A stretch of DNA of 64,000 bases from Paraburkholderia ginsengiterrae (lineage in GTDB: Bacteria > Pseudomonadota > Gammaproteobacteria > Burkholderiales > Burkholderiaceae), in assembly GCF_001645125.1 (NCBI RefSeq), contig NZ_LXKA01000349.1, forward strand, positions 214,447 through 278,446, read 5' to 3'. Positions 26,247 to 35,872 of the stretch are shown here, one piece after another. A program made the position numbers and the translations under genes. Within the stretch, counting starts at the first letter, position 1; every line of letters begins with the position of its first letter. A model generated the notes under the pieces. It ran no database searches. It saw only the letters and a list, made by a program, of their open reading frames with translations, and was not told where the DNA came from.

Positions 26247-26459
26247 TCAACGCTTTCGCAAAGGCTCGAGCAGCGACTTCAAACCGTTGTGATCGATCTC
26301 GTGCATCAAGGCGAGCAGCCGGCCGATTTCACCCGGCGGAAAGCCTTCGCGAGCAAACCAGTTTAGATAATTGCCGGGCAGGTCAGCAATCAGGCGGCCT
26401 TTATATTTTCCGTAAGGCATGACCTGCGTGACCAGCATCTGGAGGTGTTCGGGATTCAT
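26247..26459 (-). CDS. DUF3820 family protein
   Basis: A 70-residue protein. MPYGKYKGRLIADLPGNYLNWFAREGFPPGEIGRLLALMHEI is a close match to the DUF3820 pattern (MPFGKYKG-x-x-DLP-x-Y-W). ATG 26459 is chosen because the upstream frame is unlike protein. DUF3820 proteins are small, soluble and of unconfirmed role; a link to virulence or quorum sensing is stated for one relative. Divergent from the aldo/keto reductase gene. Confidence 0.75.
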   Translation of the reverse strand: MNPEHLQMLVTQVMPYGKYKGRLIADLPGNYLNWFAREGFPPGEIGRLLALMHEIDHNGLKSLLEPLRKR

Positions 26460-26602
26460 CGCAAGGAAGGCGGCGCGGGGAAACGTTGCACGCGAAATGA
26501 TGATCGTGCTCGCTGGATTTGCATTGTAGCCTGCACTGCAGGCATCGCGCGGGCGTGGTAACGTCGCCGCTTTCCGGTCACACAATCAACAGGACAAAGT
26601 AA

Positions 26603-27655
26603 ATGGAATACCGCAGGCTCGGCGACTCCAACGTGCAGGTCAGCCTGATTGGTCTCGGCACCATGACGTGGGGTGAGCAGAACACGGAGCAGGAAGCGCA
26701 CGCGCAGATCGATTACGCACTCGATCACGGCGTCAACCTGATCGATGCCGCCGAAATGTACCCGGTGCCGCCGCGTCCCGAGACGCAAGGTTCGACCGAG
26801 CGCTTCATCGGCACGTGGCTCGCGCGGCACCGCGGCGCGCGCGAGAAAATCGTGCTGGCTACCAAGATCGCCGGCCCGGCACGTCAACCGCATAACCCGC
26901 GCCATATTCGTGGCGCAGAAAATCAGTTCGACCGCAAGAATCTCACCGAAGCGCTTAACGACAGTCTGACGCGCTTGCAAACCGAGTACGTCGATCTGTA
27001 TCAGTTGCACTGGCCGGATCGCAGCACGATGACGTTCGGCCGTCCCGCGTACCCGTGGGTCGATGATGATTACACGGTGCCGATCGAAGAGACGCTGTCG
27101 GTGCTCGCCGAATTCGTCAAGGCAGGCAAGGTGCGTCATATCGGCGTGTCGAACGAAACGCCGTGGGGTGTCGCGCAGTTTTTGCGTGCCGCCGAAAAGC
27201 TCGGCTTGCCGCGCATCGTCAGTATCCAGAACCCGTACAGCCTGCTGAATCGTACGTATGAAGCGGGTCTGTCCGAGTACGCGCATCGCGACAATATCGG
27301 CTTGCTGGCGTATTCGCCGCTGGCCTTCGGCTGGCTCTCGGGCAAGTACGAAGGCGGCGCGCGTCCGGCCGGCGCCCGCATTTCGCTGTTCGAGCGGTTT
27401 CAGCGCTACAGCAAGCCGCAAGCGGTCCAGTCGACCACGCGATACGTGGAACTGGCCCGGCGCCATGGTTTGTCGCCCGCGCAATTCGCGCTGGCTTTCG
27501 TGAACAGCCGGCCGTTTGTGACCAGCAATCTGATCGGCGCGACGTCGCTCGATCAGTTGAAGGAAAACATCGCCAGCGCAGAGGTGAAACTCTCGCCCGA
27601 GATGCTCGCGGAAATCGATGCACTGCATGAACTGCAGCCGAATCCGGCGCCTTGA
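26603..27655 (+). CDS. aldo/keto reductase (Tas-like)
   Basis: A 350-residue NADPH-dependent oxidoreductase. The tetrad is visible: D and Y in LIDAAEMYP, K in VLATKIAGPA, H in YQLHWPDR. GSTERFIGTWL and the C-terminal cofactor part QFALAFVNSRPFVTSNLIGATSLDQLKENI are typical. The insert after the His (TMTFGRPAYPWVDDDYTVPIEETL) and the length match Tas of Escherichia coli. Reduces small carbonyl compounds; substrate unknown. ATG 26603 has AGGACA upstream. Confidence 0.9.
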   Translation: MEYRRLGDSNVQVSLIGLGTMTWGEQNTEQEAHAQIDYALDHGVNLIDAAEMYPVPPRPETQGSTERFIGTWLARHRGAREKIVLATKIAGPARQPHNPRHIRGAENQFDRKNLTEALNDSLTRLQTEYVDLYQLHWPDRSTMTFGRPAYPWVDDDYTVPIEETLSVLAEFVKAGKVRHIGVSNETPWGVAQFLRAAEKLGLPRIVSIQNPYSLLNRTYEAGLSEYAHRDNIGLLAYSPLAFGWLSGKYEGGARPAGARISLFERFQRYSKPQAVQSTTRYVELARRHGLSPAQFALAFVNSRPFVTSNLIGATSLDQLKENIASAEVKLSPEMLAEIDALHELQPNPAP

Positions 27656-27708
27656 TGCGTGAGCGTCGGGCGCGGGGTTCGACGCTGGATCGAATCAGAC
27701 TTCAGATT

Positions 27709-27730
27709 GCCCCGGCTTGGTGGCCGGGGC
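27709..27730. terminator. GC hairpin between convergent genes
   Basis: GCCCCGGC pairs perfectly with GCCGGGGC over the loop TTGGTG. It lies between the convergent aldo/keto reductase and MFS genes. There is no T tract on either strand, so it is only terminator-like. Confidence 0.45.
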
Positions 27731-27800
27731 GGCTGCATGGTGGCGGAGTTTGCCTTGGCCGTTGCGCGGCCATCGACCCCGCCAGACCTGTCACGCACGC

Positions 27801-29084
27801 TCAGCGAATCTTCAATTTCCCACGCACGGCGTACAGCGCCAGCAGGCTCGCCACGGCGCAGAGCATCAGATAGAAGCCGGGCGCGAGCTTGTTGCCGCTG
27901 GCATCGATCAGCCAGGTGATCACGAACGGCGCAAAGCCGCCGAACACCGTGACGCCAACGTTGTAGCTCACCGACAGACCGGTTGCCCGCGTCTGCGTCG
28001 GGAAAATCTCCGACATCAGGGCGGGCAGCGCGCCGAAATACGCCGCCTTCAATACGCCGATCCAGATCAGTGCGAGCAGCATGGTCGCGAACGACGGATG
28101 CGCGTTCATGTACATGAACGCCGGATACACCGTCACCAGCATCAGGCCGGCGGCCGTCGCCATGATGCGGATGCGTCCGAGGCTGTCGGAGAGGTGGCCT
28201 GCGAACGGCGTCAGCACGGTCAGCACGACGCCCGTGGCGAGGGTGGCCGCGAAGCCGGTCGAGGCGGGCAGGTGCAGCTGCTTTATCGCGTAGGTCGGCA
28301 TGTACAGGATCATGTAGTTGGCCGCCGTCGAAATGATCAGCGAGCCGACCGCGAGCAGCATGCGGACTTTCTGCGTGCCGAACAGATCGCGCAGGGGCGT
28401 GCGGGCTTTTGGCTCCGTTTTGAACTCGGCTCCTTCGTCCACGTAGCGGCGAATATAGAAACCGACCGGACCGATGGCGAGGCCGAAGAAAAACGGCACG
28501 CGCCATCCCCATGATTCGAGTTGCGCGGCCGTGAGCTGGCTCGTCAGCAGTGCGCCGAAACCGGAAGCGAGCAGCGTGGCGAGGCCCTGGCTTGCGAATT
28601 GCCAGCTGCCCATGAAGCCGCGCCGCTCAGGCGCATGTTCGACCAGAAACGCCGTGGATGCGCCGAACTCCCCGCCCGCCGAAAAGCCTTGCACGAGCCG
28701 CGAGAGCAGGATGCCCGCGGGCGCCCACAGGCCGATCGCCGCATAAGGCGGCATTACGGCGATCGTCAGCGTGCCGACCATCATCAGCGCGATCGACAGC
28801 AGCAGCGACGCCTTGCGTCCGGCGCGATCCGCGAGCGATCCCAGCATGAGTCCGCCGAGCGGGCGGATCAGGTATGAGATGCCGAAGGTGCCCAGCGTGA
28901 GCATCAGCGAAATCGCTTCCGTGCTCGCCGGAAAGAACAGTTTCGCGATCGTCACGGCGAAGAATCCGTAGACGACGAGGTCGAACCATTCGAGCGCATT
29001 GCCGATCGACGCCGCGAGAATGATGCGATGAACCTTCGCGGCGGACGGCCGCGCGGCGCTGGCTTGCAGTGTTGACGTGCTCAT
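27801..29084 (-). CDS. MFS metabolite:proton symporter
   Basis: A 427-residue protein with twelve predicted membrane segments. The motif LADRAGRKASLLLS between segments 2 and 3 and LSDSLGRIRIM between 8 and 9 are MFS loop signatures; SAGGEFGASTAFLVEHAP is characteristic of the metabolite:H+ symporter group (ProP, KgtP, citrate carriers). It probably imports an organic acid or amino acid derivative. The gene follows the M20 peptidase by 100 bases on the same strand, so uptake and hydrolysis of one compound seem linked. Confidence 0.9.
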   Translation of the reverse strand: MSTSTLQASAARPSAAKVHRIILAASIGNALEWFDLVVYGFFAVTIAKLFFPASTEAISLMLTLGTFGISYLIRPLGGLMLGSLADRAGRKASLLLSIALMMVGTLTIAVMPPYAAIGLWAPAGILLSRLVQGFSAGGEFGASTAFLVEHAPERRGFMGSWQFASQGLATLLASGFGALLTSQLTAAQLESWGWRVPFFFGLAIGPVGFYIRRYVDEGAEFKTEPKARTPLRDLFGTQKVRMLLAVGSLIISTAANYMILYMPTYAIKQLHLPASTGFAATLATGVVLTVLTPFAGHLSDSLGRIRIMATAAGLMLVTVYPAFMYMNAHPSFATMLLALIWIGVLKAAYFGALPALMSEIFPTQTRATGLSVSYNVGVTVFGGFAPFVITWLIDASGNKLAPGFYLMLCAVASLLALYAVRGKLKIR

Positions 29085-29184
29085 CGTGGGCGTGCCTTGT
29101 GACGGATAGGGGCGCGCCGGGCCCGATCGCTTGAATGGGTCCGGGTTACGCTCGGGTTGCGCTGAGGTTGCGGGCGGGTTCGGC

Positions 29185-30603
29185 TCAGACTACGGCGGTG
29201 CGTGCTGCGGTGCGTCCGGTCGCGCGTGGCGAGTTCTCGGCGAGATCCCAGAAGAGCCCCGCCATGATCTGCAGACCCTCGCGCACGACCGGTCCGAGCA
29301 GGTGTTCGTTCGGCGCGTGCTGCGAACAGGCCGGGTATGAGTGCGGCACCCAGATGGTCGGCAGGCCGAGCGTGTCGGCGAATACTTCGTTGGGCAGCGT
29401 GCCGCCCAGGTTCGGCAGCACGGCGGTTTTCTTGCCGGTGGTATGTTCGAGCGAGGCAATGGCCCACGTGACCCACGGATCGTCCGGGTTCAGACGGGTG
29501 GCGGGCGCACCGCGCTCAACGTCGATCTGCACGAGCGAAAAACCGTGCGTGTCAAGATGCGTGCGCAGATGCTTTTCAACGTTGTCCCAATCGGTCCCGA
29601 CCACGAAGCGCAACTGGCAATGCGCGAACGCCGTCGACGGAATCGCATTGACCGGGTTCTCCGGATTGCCGGCCTTGAAGGCCAGAATTTCGAAGCTGTT
29701 CCAGCCGAACACGCGTTCGGGTGCGCTCAGGCCAGGTTCGCCCCAGTTCTCGTCCACTTCCGGATCGCCGGGGCCGCCACCCACCGTGATATCCGCCAGA
29801 GCACGACGCACCGCCTCGGGAATCGACGGCGGGCGCAAGCCGTCGACGGCGATCACGCCGCGCGCATCGACGAGGCTCGCCAGCGCGTTCGCCAGCACCG
29901 TGGCCGGATTGCGCAGCAGACCACCCCAATTGCCCGAATGATGCGCGCCGTCGCGCAGATTCAGCGAAAGCTTGAAGTTCACCGAGCCGCGCGAGCCGAG
30001 AAACACCGTGGGACGGCGCGCGGCGAGGCGCGGGCCGTCGGAGGCGATCAGCACGTCGGCGGCCAGCTCTTCCCGGTGCACGCGGCAGATCGCGTCGAGC
30101 CCGGGCGAGCCGGTTTCCTCGCCCATCTCGATCAGCAGTTTCGCGTTGAAGCCGAGCTTGCCGCCGCGCGCGGCCAGCACGCTCGCCAGCGCGGCCAGAT
30201 TGATGGTGTGCTGGCCTTTGTTGTCGGCGGTGCCGCGGCCGAACCAGCGCTCGCCCTCAATCGTCACGGCCCACGGCGTGAGCGGCGCGCGCCACTGGCT
30301 GTCATAACCGCGCACGACGTCGCCGTGACCATAGATCAGCACGGTGGGCAGATCGTCGCCCTCGTGACGGTGCGCGATCAGGAAGGGGCCCAAGCCGTCC
30401 ACCGGGTTATCGACGATACGCGTGCTGAAACCGAGGCCAGTGACCTCCGGCGTGATTTCGTCGGTCAGATACGACAGCAGCGTGGCGGCGCGGTCGCTCT
30501 CCTGGCTTTCCGTGCGAAACCCGACGCGGCGGTTGAGGGTCTCGAGAAAGGCGCCGGATTCGAAATGGTGGGTCGCGTGCTCGATGGCCTGGGTACGGCT
30601 CAT
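29185..30603 (-). CDS. M20-family metallopeptidase
   Basis: A 472-residue zinc hydrolase. Metal ligands lie in VLIYGHGDVV (His, Asp) and WFGRGTADNKGQ (Asp), with EMGEETGSPGLD supplying the catalytic Glu pair and EHLLG a late His. A dimerisation lid is inserted at about residues 205-315. ATG 30603 has GGAGA upstream; a TTG at 30615 adds four residues. M20 enzymes cleave dipeptides, N-acyl or N-carbamoyl amino acids. Divergent from a LysR gene and followed by an MFS symporter, it suggests a regulated uptake-and-hydrolysis unit with unknown substrate. Confidence 0.9.
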   Translation of the reverse strand: MSRTQAIEHATHHFESGAFLETLNRRVGFRTESQESDRAATLLSYLTDEITPEVTGLGFSTRIVDNPVDGLGPFLIAHRHEGDDLPTVLIYGHGDVVRGYDSQWRAPLTPWAVTIEGERWFGRGTADNKGQHTINLAALASVLAARGGKLGFNAKLLIEMGEETGSPGLDAICRVHREELAADVLIASDGPRLAARRPTVFLGSRGSVNFKLSLNLRDGAHHSGNWGGLLRNPATVLANALASLVDARGVIAVDGLRPPSIPEAVRRALADITVGGGPGDPEVDENWGEPGLSAPERVFGWNSFEILAFKAGNPENPVNAIPSTAFAHCQLRFVVGTDWDNVEKHLRTHLDTHGFSLVQIDVERGAPATRLNPDDPWVTWAIASLEHTTGKKTAVLPNLGGTLPNEVFADTLGLPTIWVPHSYPACSQHAPNEHLLGPVVREGLQIMAGLFWDLAENSPRATGRTAARTAVV

Positions 30604-30823
30604 GTGTGTCTCCAATGCGGGGCGGAATGCGGGGTGCGTGGTCCGGTATTCGACTTCGACCGGTCACGGCCTCATGCTTTGAACCGATTCTAGGAGGCCG
30701 TTTTTTTTGTCACAATGATCGTCTTTCGAAGCTTGCGTTGCCGAAAAGGCAAAGCTCGCCGCGCGCGTCCAAGTGGCGGGAGCGGCTTGCCTGCCGTCGG
30801 GCATCGTTCAGACAGGACCCCCC

Positions 30824-31798
30824 ATGGCACTTTCGCTGCATGGCATCGCTTTGCGCTATTTCGTCGAAGTCGCGCGCACCGGCTCGATCAGCGACGCGTC
30901 CGCGCGGCTGCACGTCGCCGTGTCGGCTATCAGCCGGCAGGTTGCGCGGCTCGAAAGCGAGCTCGGCGTGGCGCTGTTCGAACGGCGCCCGCGCGGCATG
31001 GCGCTTTCAGAGGCCGGCGAACGGCTGCTTGCCTACGCGCAGCGCAGCCTGCTCGAGGCGGAGCATGTGATGAAAGAGATCGGCGGCCTCGAGACCTTGC
31101 ATGGCAGCATGATCAAGGTCGTGAGTTCCGAAGGCTTCGCCGCCGACTTTCTGCCTGCCGCAATGGCGGCGTTCCGCATCCTGTATCCGGGCATCGACTT
31201 CACGCTCTCCGTGATGTCGCCAGGCGCGGCGACCCGCCAGGTGCGCGACGGCGACGCCGATCTCGCGTTGACGTTCAGCCTCGCGCCGGAGAAGGGCGTC
31301 AAGGTCGAGCATACCGAGCGCGCGCCGGTGCTGGCGCTGCTGCGCGCGGATCACCCGCTGGCGGCGCGCGCAAAGGTGTCGCTGGCGGACTTGCAGCGCT
31401 ATCCGCTGGTGCTGCCCGAGCCCGGCACCACGATTCGCCAGTTGATCGACATTACCTGCGTGCTCGAGGGCATCCTGCTCGAACCCGAGCTGACCTGCAA
31501 CAACAGCGGCGCGATGTACCGTTACGCGCAGAAGTCCGGTGCCATCATGTTCACCGGCCTGCTGTCGGTGCGTGACCGTTACGCCGGCGACGGCTTTGTC
31601 GTCGTGCCGCTGACTCATCCGCAGATGCGCCAGCGCAGCATTCAGGTGCAGACCATGGCGGGACGCGAACTGCCGCCCTCCGTGCGAGCGTTCCGGGACT
31701 TTCTGATCGCGGAGATGGCGGGGACGAAGCCGGCGGGTGGCGGCGCTCCGGCGACGGCGCGAAAGCGAGTCAGCCGCAATCCGGGCGCGGCCGGCTGA
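30824..31798 (+). CDS. LysR-family regulator, divergent from M20/MFS genes
   Basis: A 324-residue regulator. The winged helix at 1-60 reads LRYFVEVARTGSISDASARLHVAVSAISRQVARLESELGVALFERR. The effector domain starts near 90 with IKVVSSEGFAADFLPAAMAAF. ATG 30824 is chosen because the frame upstream lacks homology. It faces the M20 peptidase gene over a 220-base gap and very probably regulates that gene and the MFS gene. The final 25 residues are a loose basic tail. Confidence 0.88.
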   Translation: MALSLHGIALRYFVEVARTGSISDASARLHVAVSAISRQVARLESELGVALFERRPRGMALSEAGERLLAYAQRSLLEAEHVMKEIGGLETLHGSMIKVVSSEGFAADFLPAAMAAFRILYPGIDFTLSVMSPGAATRQVRDGDADLALTFSLAPEKGVKVEHTERAPVLALLRADHPLAARAKVSLADLQRYPLVLPEPGTTIRQLIDITCVLEGILLEPELTCNNSGAMYRYAQKSGAIMFTGLLSVRDRYAGDGFVVVPLTHPQMRQRSIQVQTMAGRELPPSVRAFRDFLIAEMAGTKPAGGGAPATARKRVSRNPGAAG

Positions 31799-31996
31799 AA
31801 GGCAAATGTCTCTGCTGGAACACGAATCACGACCTAAACTGTGGTGGACGGGGTGGGGCATGGGAAGTCGCCGAACGGGAGGCAAGGAAGTCCCGTTCGA
31901 GGACAGCGGTGGTACGATTCAGCCCCAAAAAACGGAGCGTGGCGCGCCCGATACGGCGTGCCGTCTACAACAGAGCGATAGGACTCAGGACATCGA

Positions 31997-32419
31997 ATGG
32001 CGCAACAAAAAACCAACCCAAAACTCGAGCAGGCGCTGACGCGCGGGGATCTGGCAATCCGTCAGGCCAATTCGGCGCGGGCGACAGCGTTGCTGCGCGC
32101 GTTGGCCAAGATGATCGTGGAGGCATCGGCCACGATCGGCGTGGAAGCCTTCACGCTGATTCCTGACGGCGACAAGATCTACGATCCGGCCGATGGGTTG
32201 TGGCCGCAGGAATTGCAGATCTCGCTCGACGGTCCCGTCGAAGAAGCCGATCCGGATGAAGTTCGCACGGTGCGCCTGCTCGCCGACGATCCGGGCACGG
32301 TGTTCCGGGTTCAATGGCAGCGCGCCGATGGAAAGATCGGCCGTCAGGATGGCGGGCCGTTCGCGACGGTGGCGTTCATTTCCGACGTCGACATTCCCTG
32401 GACGGATGACGAAGACTAA
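31997..32419 (+). CDS. hypothetical protein
   Basis: A 140-residue soluble acidic protein. Start MAQQKTNPKLEQALTRGDLA, centre VEAFTLIPDGDKIYDPADGLWPQELQISLDG, end VAFISDVDIPWTDDED. No signal peptide or membrane segment. I do not recognise a family. Codon use is normal and ATG 31997 has AGGACA upstream, so it is likely a real gene. It converges on the nodJ-like gene. Confidence 0.6.
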   Translation: MAQQKTNPKLEQALTRGDLAIRQANSARATALLRALAKMIVEASATIGVEAFTLIPDGDKIYDPADGLWPQELQISLDGPVEEADPDEVRTVRLLADDPGTVFRVQWQRADGKIGRQDGGPFATVAFISDVDIPWTDDED

Positions 32420-32499
32420 GCCGTTTGACGCGAGCGAGGCGCCGATCTCGCCCATGCGCTGACCGGCGCCTGCAGCGGCCGGCGGCCGGCGGCCGCGTT

Positions 32500-33327
32500 C
32501 TATTTCATCATCCGGCGGCGGAACAGAATGGCCGACACGATAAACCCGCCCACCGCATAAGCCGCCAGTACGGCCACGTGCACGGATGCATTGTCGAGCG
32601 GCCGCCCCAGCATGGCCGGGCGCATCAGATCGACGGCATGCGCGAGAGGCAGCACATCGGCCGCGCCCCGCGCGGCAGCGGGCAGCTGTGAAACCGGGAA
32701 GAACACGCCGGAGAGCAGCAGCATCGGCGTCAATACCAGCGTCTGGTAGAACATGAAGAAGTCGTACGAAGGCGCGAGCGCCGTGACCACCATGGCGATA
32801 CTCGCGAACGCGAGCCCGGCCAGGATGATGGCGGGTAAGGCCAGCAGCATCGACGGGAAATTCGCATAACCCATGGCGCCGGCCACGAGCATGATCGCGG
32901 CCCCGGAGAGCATCGCCTTGCTGGCCGCCCAGATTACCTCGCCAAGCACAATGTCGCCGAGCGTCAGCGGCGTGTGCATGATCGCTTCCCAGGTGCGCTG
33001 CACATGCATGCGCGAGAAGCCTGAATACATCGACTCGAAGCTCGCCGACATCATCACGCTGGAAGCCACGGTGCCGGCCGCGAGAAACGCGATATACGAA
33101 ACGCCGTCGACATACCCGACCATCAGCCCGAGACCGAAGCCAAGGCCAAACAGGTAGATCATCGGGTCCGCAAGATTGCCGAACATCGACGCGACCGCGA
33201 GTTTTTTCCACACCAGATAGTTGCGGCGCCACACGGCGATCCAGTTGGTCGCGTTCGCGGGAAAGGCGCCGAAGGGCTCCTGTTTCGATGGCGTGTCGCC
33301 AGGCGTTTCGTAAGTACGTGCGTCCAT
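32500..33327 (-). CDS. nodJ: NodJ-like ABC-2 type export permease
   Basis: A 275-residue permease with about six membrane segments. [60 protein letters not shown] and [13 protein letters not shown] are the NodJ/ABC-2 marks. In rhizobia NodIJ exports lipo-chitooligosaccharide; outside symbiosis loci its non-symbiotic relatives in Burkholderia export an unknown compound. ATG 33327 is used; an upstream ATG at 33381 adds 18 residues without homology. It follows the NodI-like ATPase gene by 89 bases. Confidence 0.85.
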   Translation of the reverse strand: MDARTYETPGDTPSKQEPFGAFPANATNWIAVWRRNYLVWKKLAVASMFGNLADPMIYLFGLGFGLGLMVGYVDGVSYIAFLAAGTVASSVMMSASFESMYSGFSRMHVQRTWEAIMHTPLTLGDIVLGEVIWAASKAMLSGAAIMLVAGAMGYANFPSMLLALPAIILAGLAFASIAMVVTALAPSYDFFMFYQTLVLTPMLLLSGVFFPVSQLPAAARGAADVLPLAHAVDLMRPAMLGRPLDNASVHVAVLAAYAVGGFIVSAILFRRRMMK

Positions 33328-33416
33328 TGCGTGTCTCGTGTGGTGTGCCCTATGACACATCCTCTTGGGGCGTCTCCCCAAGGGGCGGCGCTCTCGTTGT
33401 CGCGGTGTAGCGTGCT

Positions 33417-34331
33417 TTAGTCCTGCATCTCGCGGCCGGTGAGTCGCAGGAACACATCTTCCAGATTCGCCGGCCGGTGCAGATAGCGCAGGTCAGAGCG
33501 CTGTTTGAGCCGTGCATGCACCGGTTGCGCGTCGTTCACGTAGCAGAACAGCGTCTCGCCGCTGATCTCGGAGCGCTCGACCAGCGGCGCGAGTTCATCG
33601 CGCAGCGCGACCGGATCGGGGCCAAAGATCTCGATTACGTCGCAGCCGATCTCGGAGGCGATCAACGCGCTCGGTGCGCCTTCGGCGATTTTGCGCCCTT
33701 CCTCGATCACGCACAGCCGGTGACACAAGCGCTCGGCTTCTTCCATGAAGTGGGTGGTGAGCAGAATGGTTTTGCCGCGTGCCAGCAGCGAGCGCAGCCG
33801 CTCCCAGATCAGATGCCGCGCCTGCGGATCGAGGCCGGTCGTCGGCTCGTCCATGATCAGCACGTCAGGATCGTTGACGAGCGCGCGGGCCAGGGTGAGG
33901 CGCCGCTTCATGCCGCCGGACAGTTCGCTCACGCGCGCATCCGCCTTGCTTTCGAGACGCGCGAATTCGAGCAGCGATGGCACCATCGCGCGGCATTGCG
34001 CGGCACTCAAACCGAAGTAGCGGCCGAACACCAGCAGGTTTTCGCGCACCGTGAAGTCGGGATCGAGATTGTCGAACTGAGGGACCACGCCGACGCGCGC
34101 CCGCGCCACCCGCGCGCGGCCGGGAATCGGCTCGCCGCACAGGCGGATCGAGCCGGCATCCGGCGCGGCGATGCCGAGCAGCATGCGCAGCGTGGTGGTC
34201 TTGCCGGCGCCGTTCGGGCCGAGCAGGCCAAAGCATTCACCGGTGTTGACGTGAAACGACAGTCCGTCGACGACCGCTCTATCGCCGTAGTTCTTTCTGA
34301 CCTGGTGAAATTCGATGGCGGCTTCAGACAT
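33417..34331 (-). CDS. nodI: NodI-like ABC export ATPase
   Basis: A 304-residue ATPase. Walker A is [16 protein letters not shown], signature [15 protein letters not shown], Walker [14 protein letters not shown], and the switch His [38 protein letters not shown] and the C-terminal domain with [14 protein letters not shown] are typical of the NodI/DrrA group. ATG 34331 (MSEAAIEF) is used; ATG 34361 adds 10 residues. It pairs with the downstream NodJ-like permease. No nod genes for factor synthesis are present, so the exported compound is unknown. Confidence 0.88.
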   Translation of the reverse strand: MSEAAIEFHQVRKNYGDRAVVDGLSFHVNTGECFGLLGPNGAGKTTTLRMLLGIAAPDAGSIRLCGEPIPGRARVARARVGVVPQFDNLDPDFTVRENLLVFGRYFGLSAAQCRAMVPSLLEFARLESKADARVSELSGGMKRRLTLARALVNDPDVLIMDEPTTGLDPQARHLIWERLRSLLARGKTILLTTHFMEEAERLCHRLCVIEEGRKIAEGAPSALIASEIGCDVIEIFGPDPVALRDELAPLVERSEISGETLFCYVNDAQPVHARLKQRSDLRYLHRPANLEDVFLRLTGREMQD

Positions 34332-34594
34332 GGTTCGATCGAGACTCCGGAAAAGACGCAAATGACGCTAACGGCCGGGAAGGCCGCTTATTTTATGGCA
34401 TCGGCGGGCGCGGCGTTGGGCCGTGACCCACGGTCGGGAGGCCCTTTCTTGCACTGCCGCATTGGTTCGTGAACCACCCGAACCTCGCATGCATCGGTTT
34501 GGGGCGCACTTAGCGTTTTCCATCCCTTGCAAGCTGAATTGCGGCGCACCATGATTCATTCAGAGCGCGCGTTCCGCGCGAAGGGAGAAAAATC

Positions 34595-35062
34595 ATGGCG
34601 AGCTACCAAAAAATCCTCTTGTGCTACGACGGCTCGCGCGAAGGCCGCAAAGCGTTACGTTGCGGCGCCGACCTGGCGTTGGACCTGAAGGCCGAAACGC
34701 ATCTTCTGTCGGTGGTCGATATGCGTTCGAGCATTGCTCAAAGCGCGGGCCTGCTCACCGACGTGGCTTGCGGCAGTTTCGAGAAGACCGCCCGCGACAT
34801 CCTGCAGGAAGGCGTGGACTGGCTCACCGAACGAGGCGTCAACGCGCAAGGGCATTTCGCGTTCGGCCATCCGATCGACGAGATCGCCAACCTCGCCAAT
34901 CAGCTGAATGTGGACCTCGTCGTGGTCGGCCACCGCTGCCGCACCGGTTTGTCGCGCTGGTGGATGGGCGCGGGCAATACGCCATTGCTGGACCGGGTGT
35001 CGTGCAGCATTCTGGTGGCCTGTTCTTCCGCGCAGGAACAGCAGCAAGCGGCAGCGGCTTGA
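34595..35062 (+). CDS. universal stress protein family, degenerate nucleotide motif
   Basis: A 155-residue cytoplasmic USP. The start MASYQKILLCYDGSREGRKALR and the middle DLVVVGHRC are family marks. The ATP-binding motif G-x2-G-x9-G-S/T is broken: GHRC has Cys for the second Gly, and the last position is GA, so this may be a UspA-type protein that does not bind ATP. The C-terminus is Gln/Ala-rich. GGAGAAAAATC precedes ATG 34595. Role: stress resistance in a general sense; no partner gene nearby. Confidence 0.85.
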   Translation: MASYQKILLCYDGSREGRKALRCGADLALDLKAETHLLSVVDMRSSIAQSAGLLTDVACGSFEKTARDILQEGVDWLTERGVNAQGHFAFGHPIDEIANLANQLNVDLVVVGHRCRTGLSRWWMGAGNTPLLDRVSCSILVACSSAQEQQQAAAA

Positions 35063-35123
35063 TGCAGCGCTGCGGGACGCGCATTGATCCCGCCGGCCGT
35101 TGCTAACTGAAAATCGCAGGCAA

Positions 35124-35777
35124 TTACTCGTTCAGATTGATGGCGGCCAGCTTCCACGTGAACAAGCCTTCACGCTGGAAAATCGCCGAGTAACGTGCGT
35201 CGCCGGCGCCATGCTGGTACGTGACGGCGAACTCGTTGAGGCCGCGATAGCCGGCCGTGGTTTGCGGCGGTTGCGGCGGCGCGGTGTTGGTGGCCGGCTG
35301 GGTGGCCGACTCCGCAGCGGCGCCCGGCGCGGGTGCAGCGGGGGCCGCGGCGGCGTCAGGCGGATTGTTCACGGCAGGCGGGGCCGGCGGCCGTTCACCT
35401 GGGTCGCCACGCGGCGGCATGCCATTCAGCAAGGCCGCGACGCCGTCCGGCGTTGCGTAAGCGTCCACGAGCGGGCCGATCAACGCCACACCGATCATCG
35501 CGCCGAGCGCGGCCAATGGATTGCCATTGCTGTGCTCGCCGAGCCGGCGTTCCAGCAGGCCGGTGACCTGTTGCCTCAGGCTCACGCGTAACGCGGGAAA
35601 GTCGACGTACTGGTTGACGGTCTGCGCATCGCGCGCATCGGCTGCGCGTTTGAGGTTGTTCAGCGCGATGTATGGCGTCGCATAAGCAAAGCCCAACGCG
35701 GCGATTACCACAGTCGCCAGCAGCGTGATGATCAATGGACGGGTCGCGCTGCCCTTGGTACGTGTTGGAACTGCCAT
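35124..35777 (-). CDS. DUF2939 membrane-anchored protein
   Basis: A 217-residue protein. One N-terminal membrane segment (PLIITLLATVVIAALGFAYA, about 14-33) is followed by TPYIALNNLKRAADARDAQTVNQYVDFPALRVSLRQQV, the DUF2939 pattern. A Pro/Ala-rich linker (about 120-165) separates this from a C-terminal beta-rich part. The protein would face the periplasm. The function of DUF2939 is not known. It stands alone on the minus strand. Confidence 0.78.
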   Translation of the reverse strand: MAVPTRTKGSATRPLIITLLATVVIAALGFAYATPYIALNNLKRAADARDAQTVNQYVDFPALRVSLRQQVTGLLERRLGEHSNGNPLAALGAMIGVALIGPLVDAYATPDGVAALLNGMPPRGDPGERPPAPPAVNNPPDAAAAPAAPAPGAAAESATQPATNTAPPQPPQTTAGYRGLNEFAVTYQHGAGDARYSAIFQREGLFTWKLAAINLNE

Positions 35778-35872
35778 TGCTTGAGATTCTCCGTCAGGTG
35801 TGATCTAACGTGGACCGCGGCCACGCGAAAACGATCCCACGCGATTTCATCTCGCCGCCCATTTCTGGCTCT

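Noticed and set aside
32500-34331. Symbiosis (nod) island
   Set aside because: Only nodI/nodJ-like genes occur; no nodABC, no mobile element and no change in base composition.
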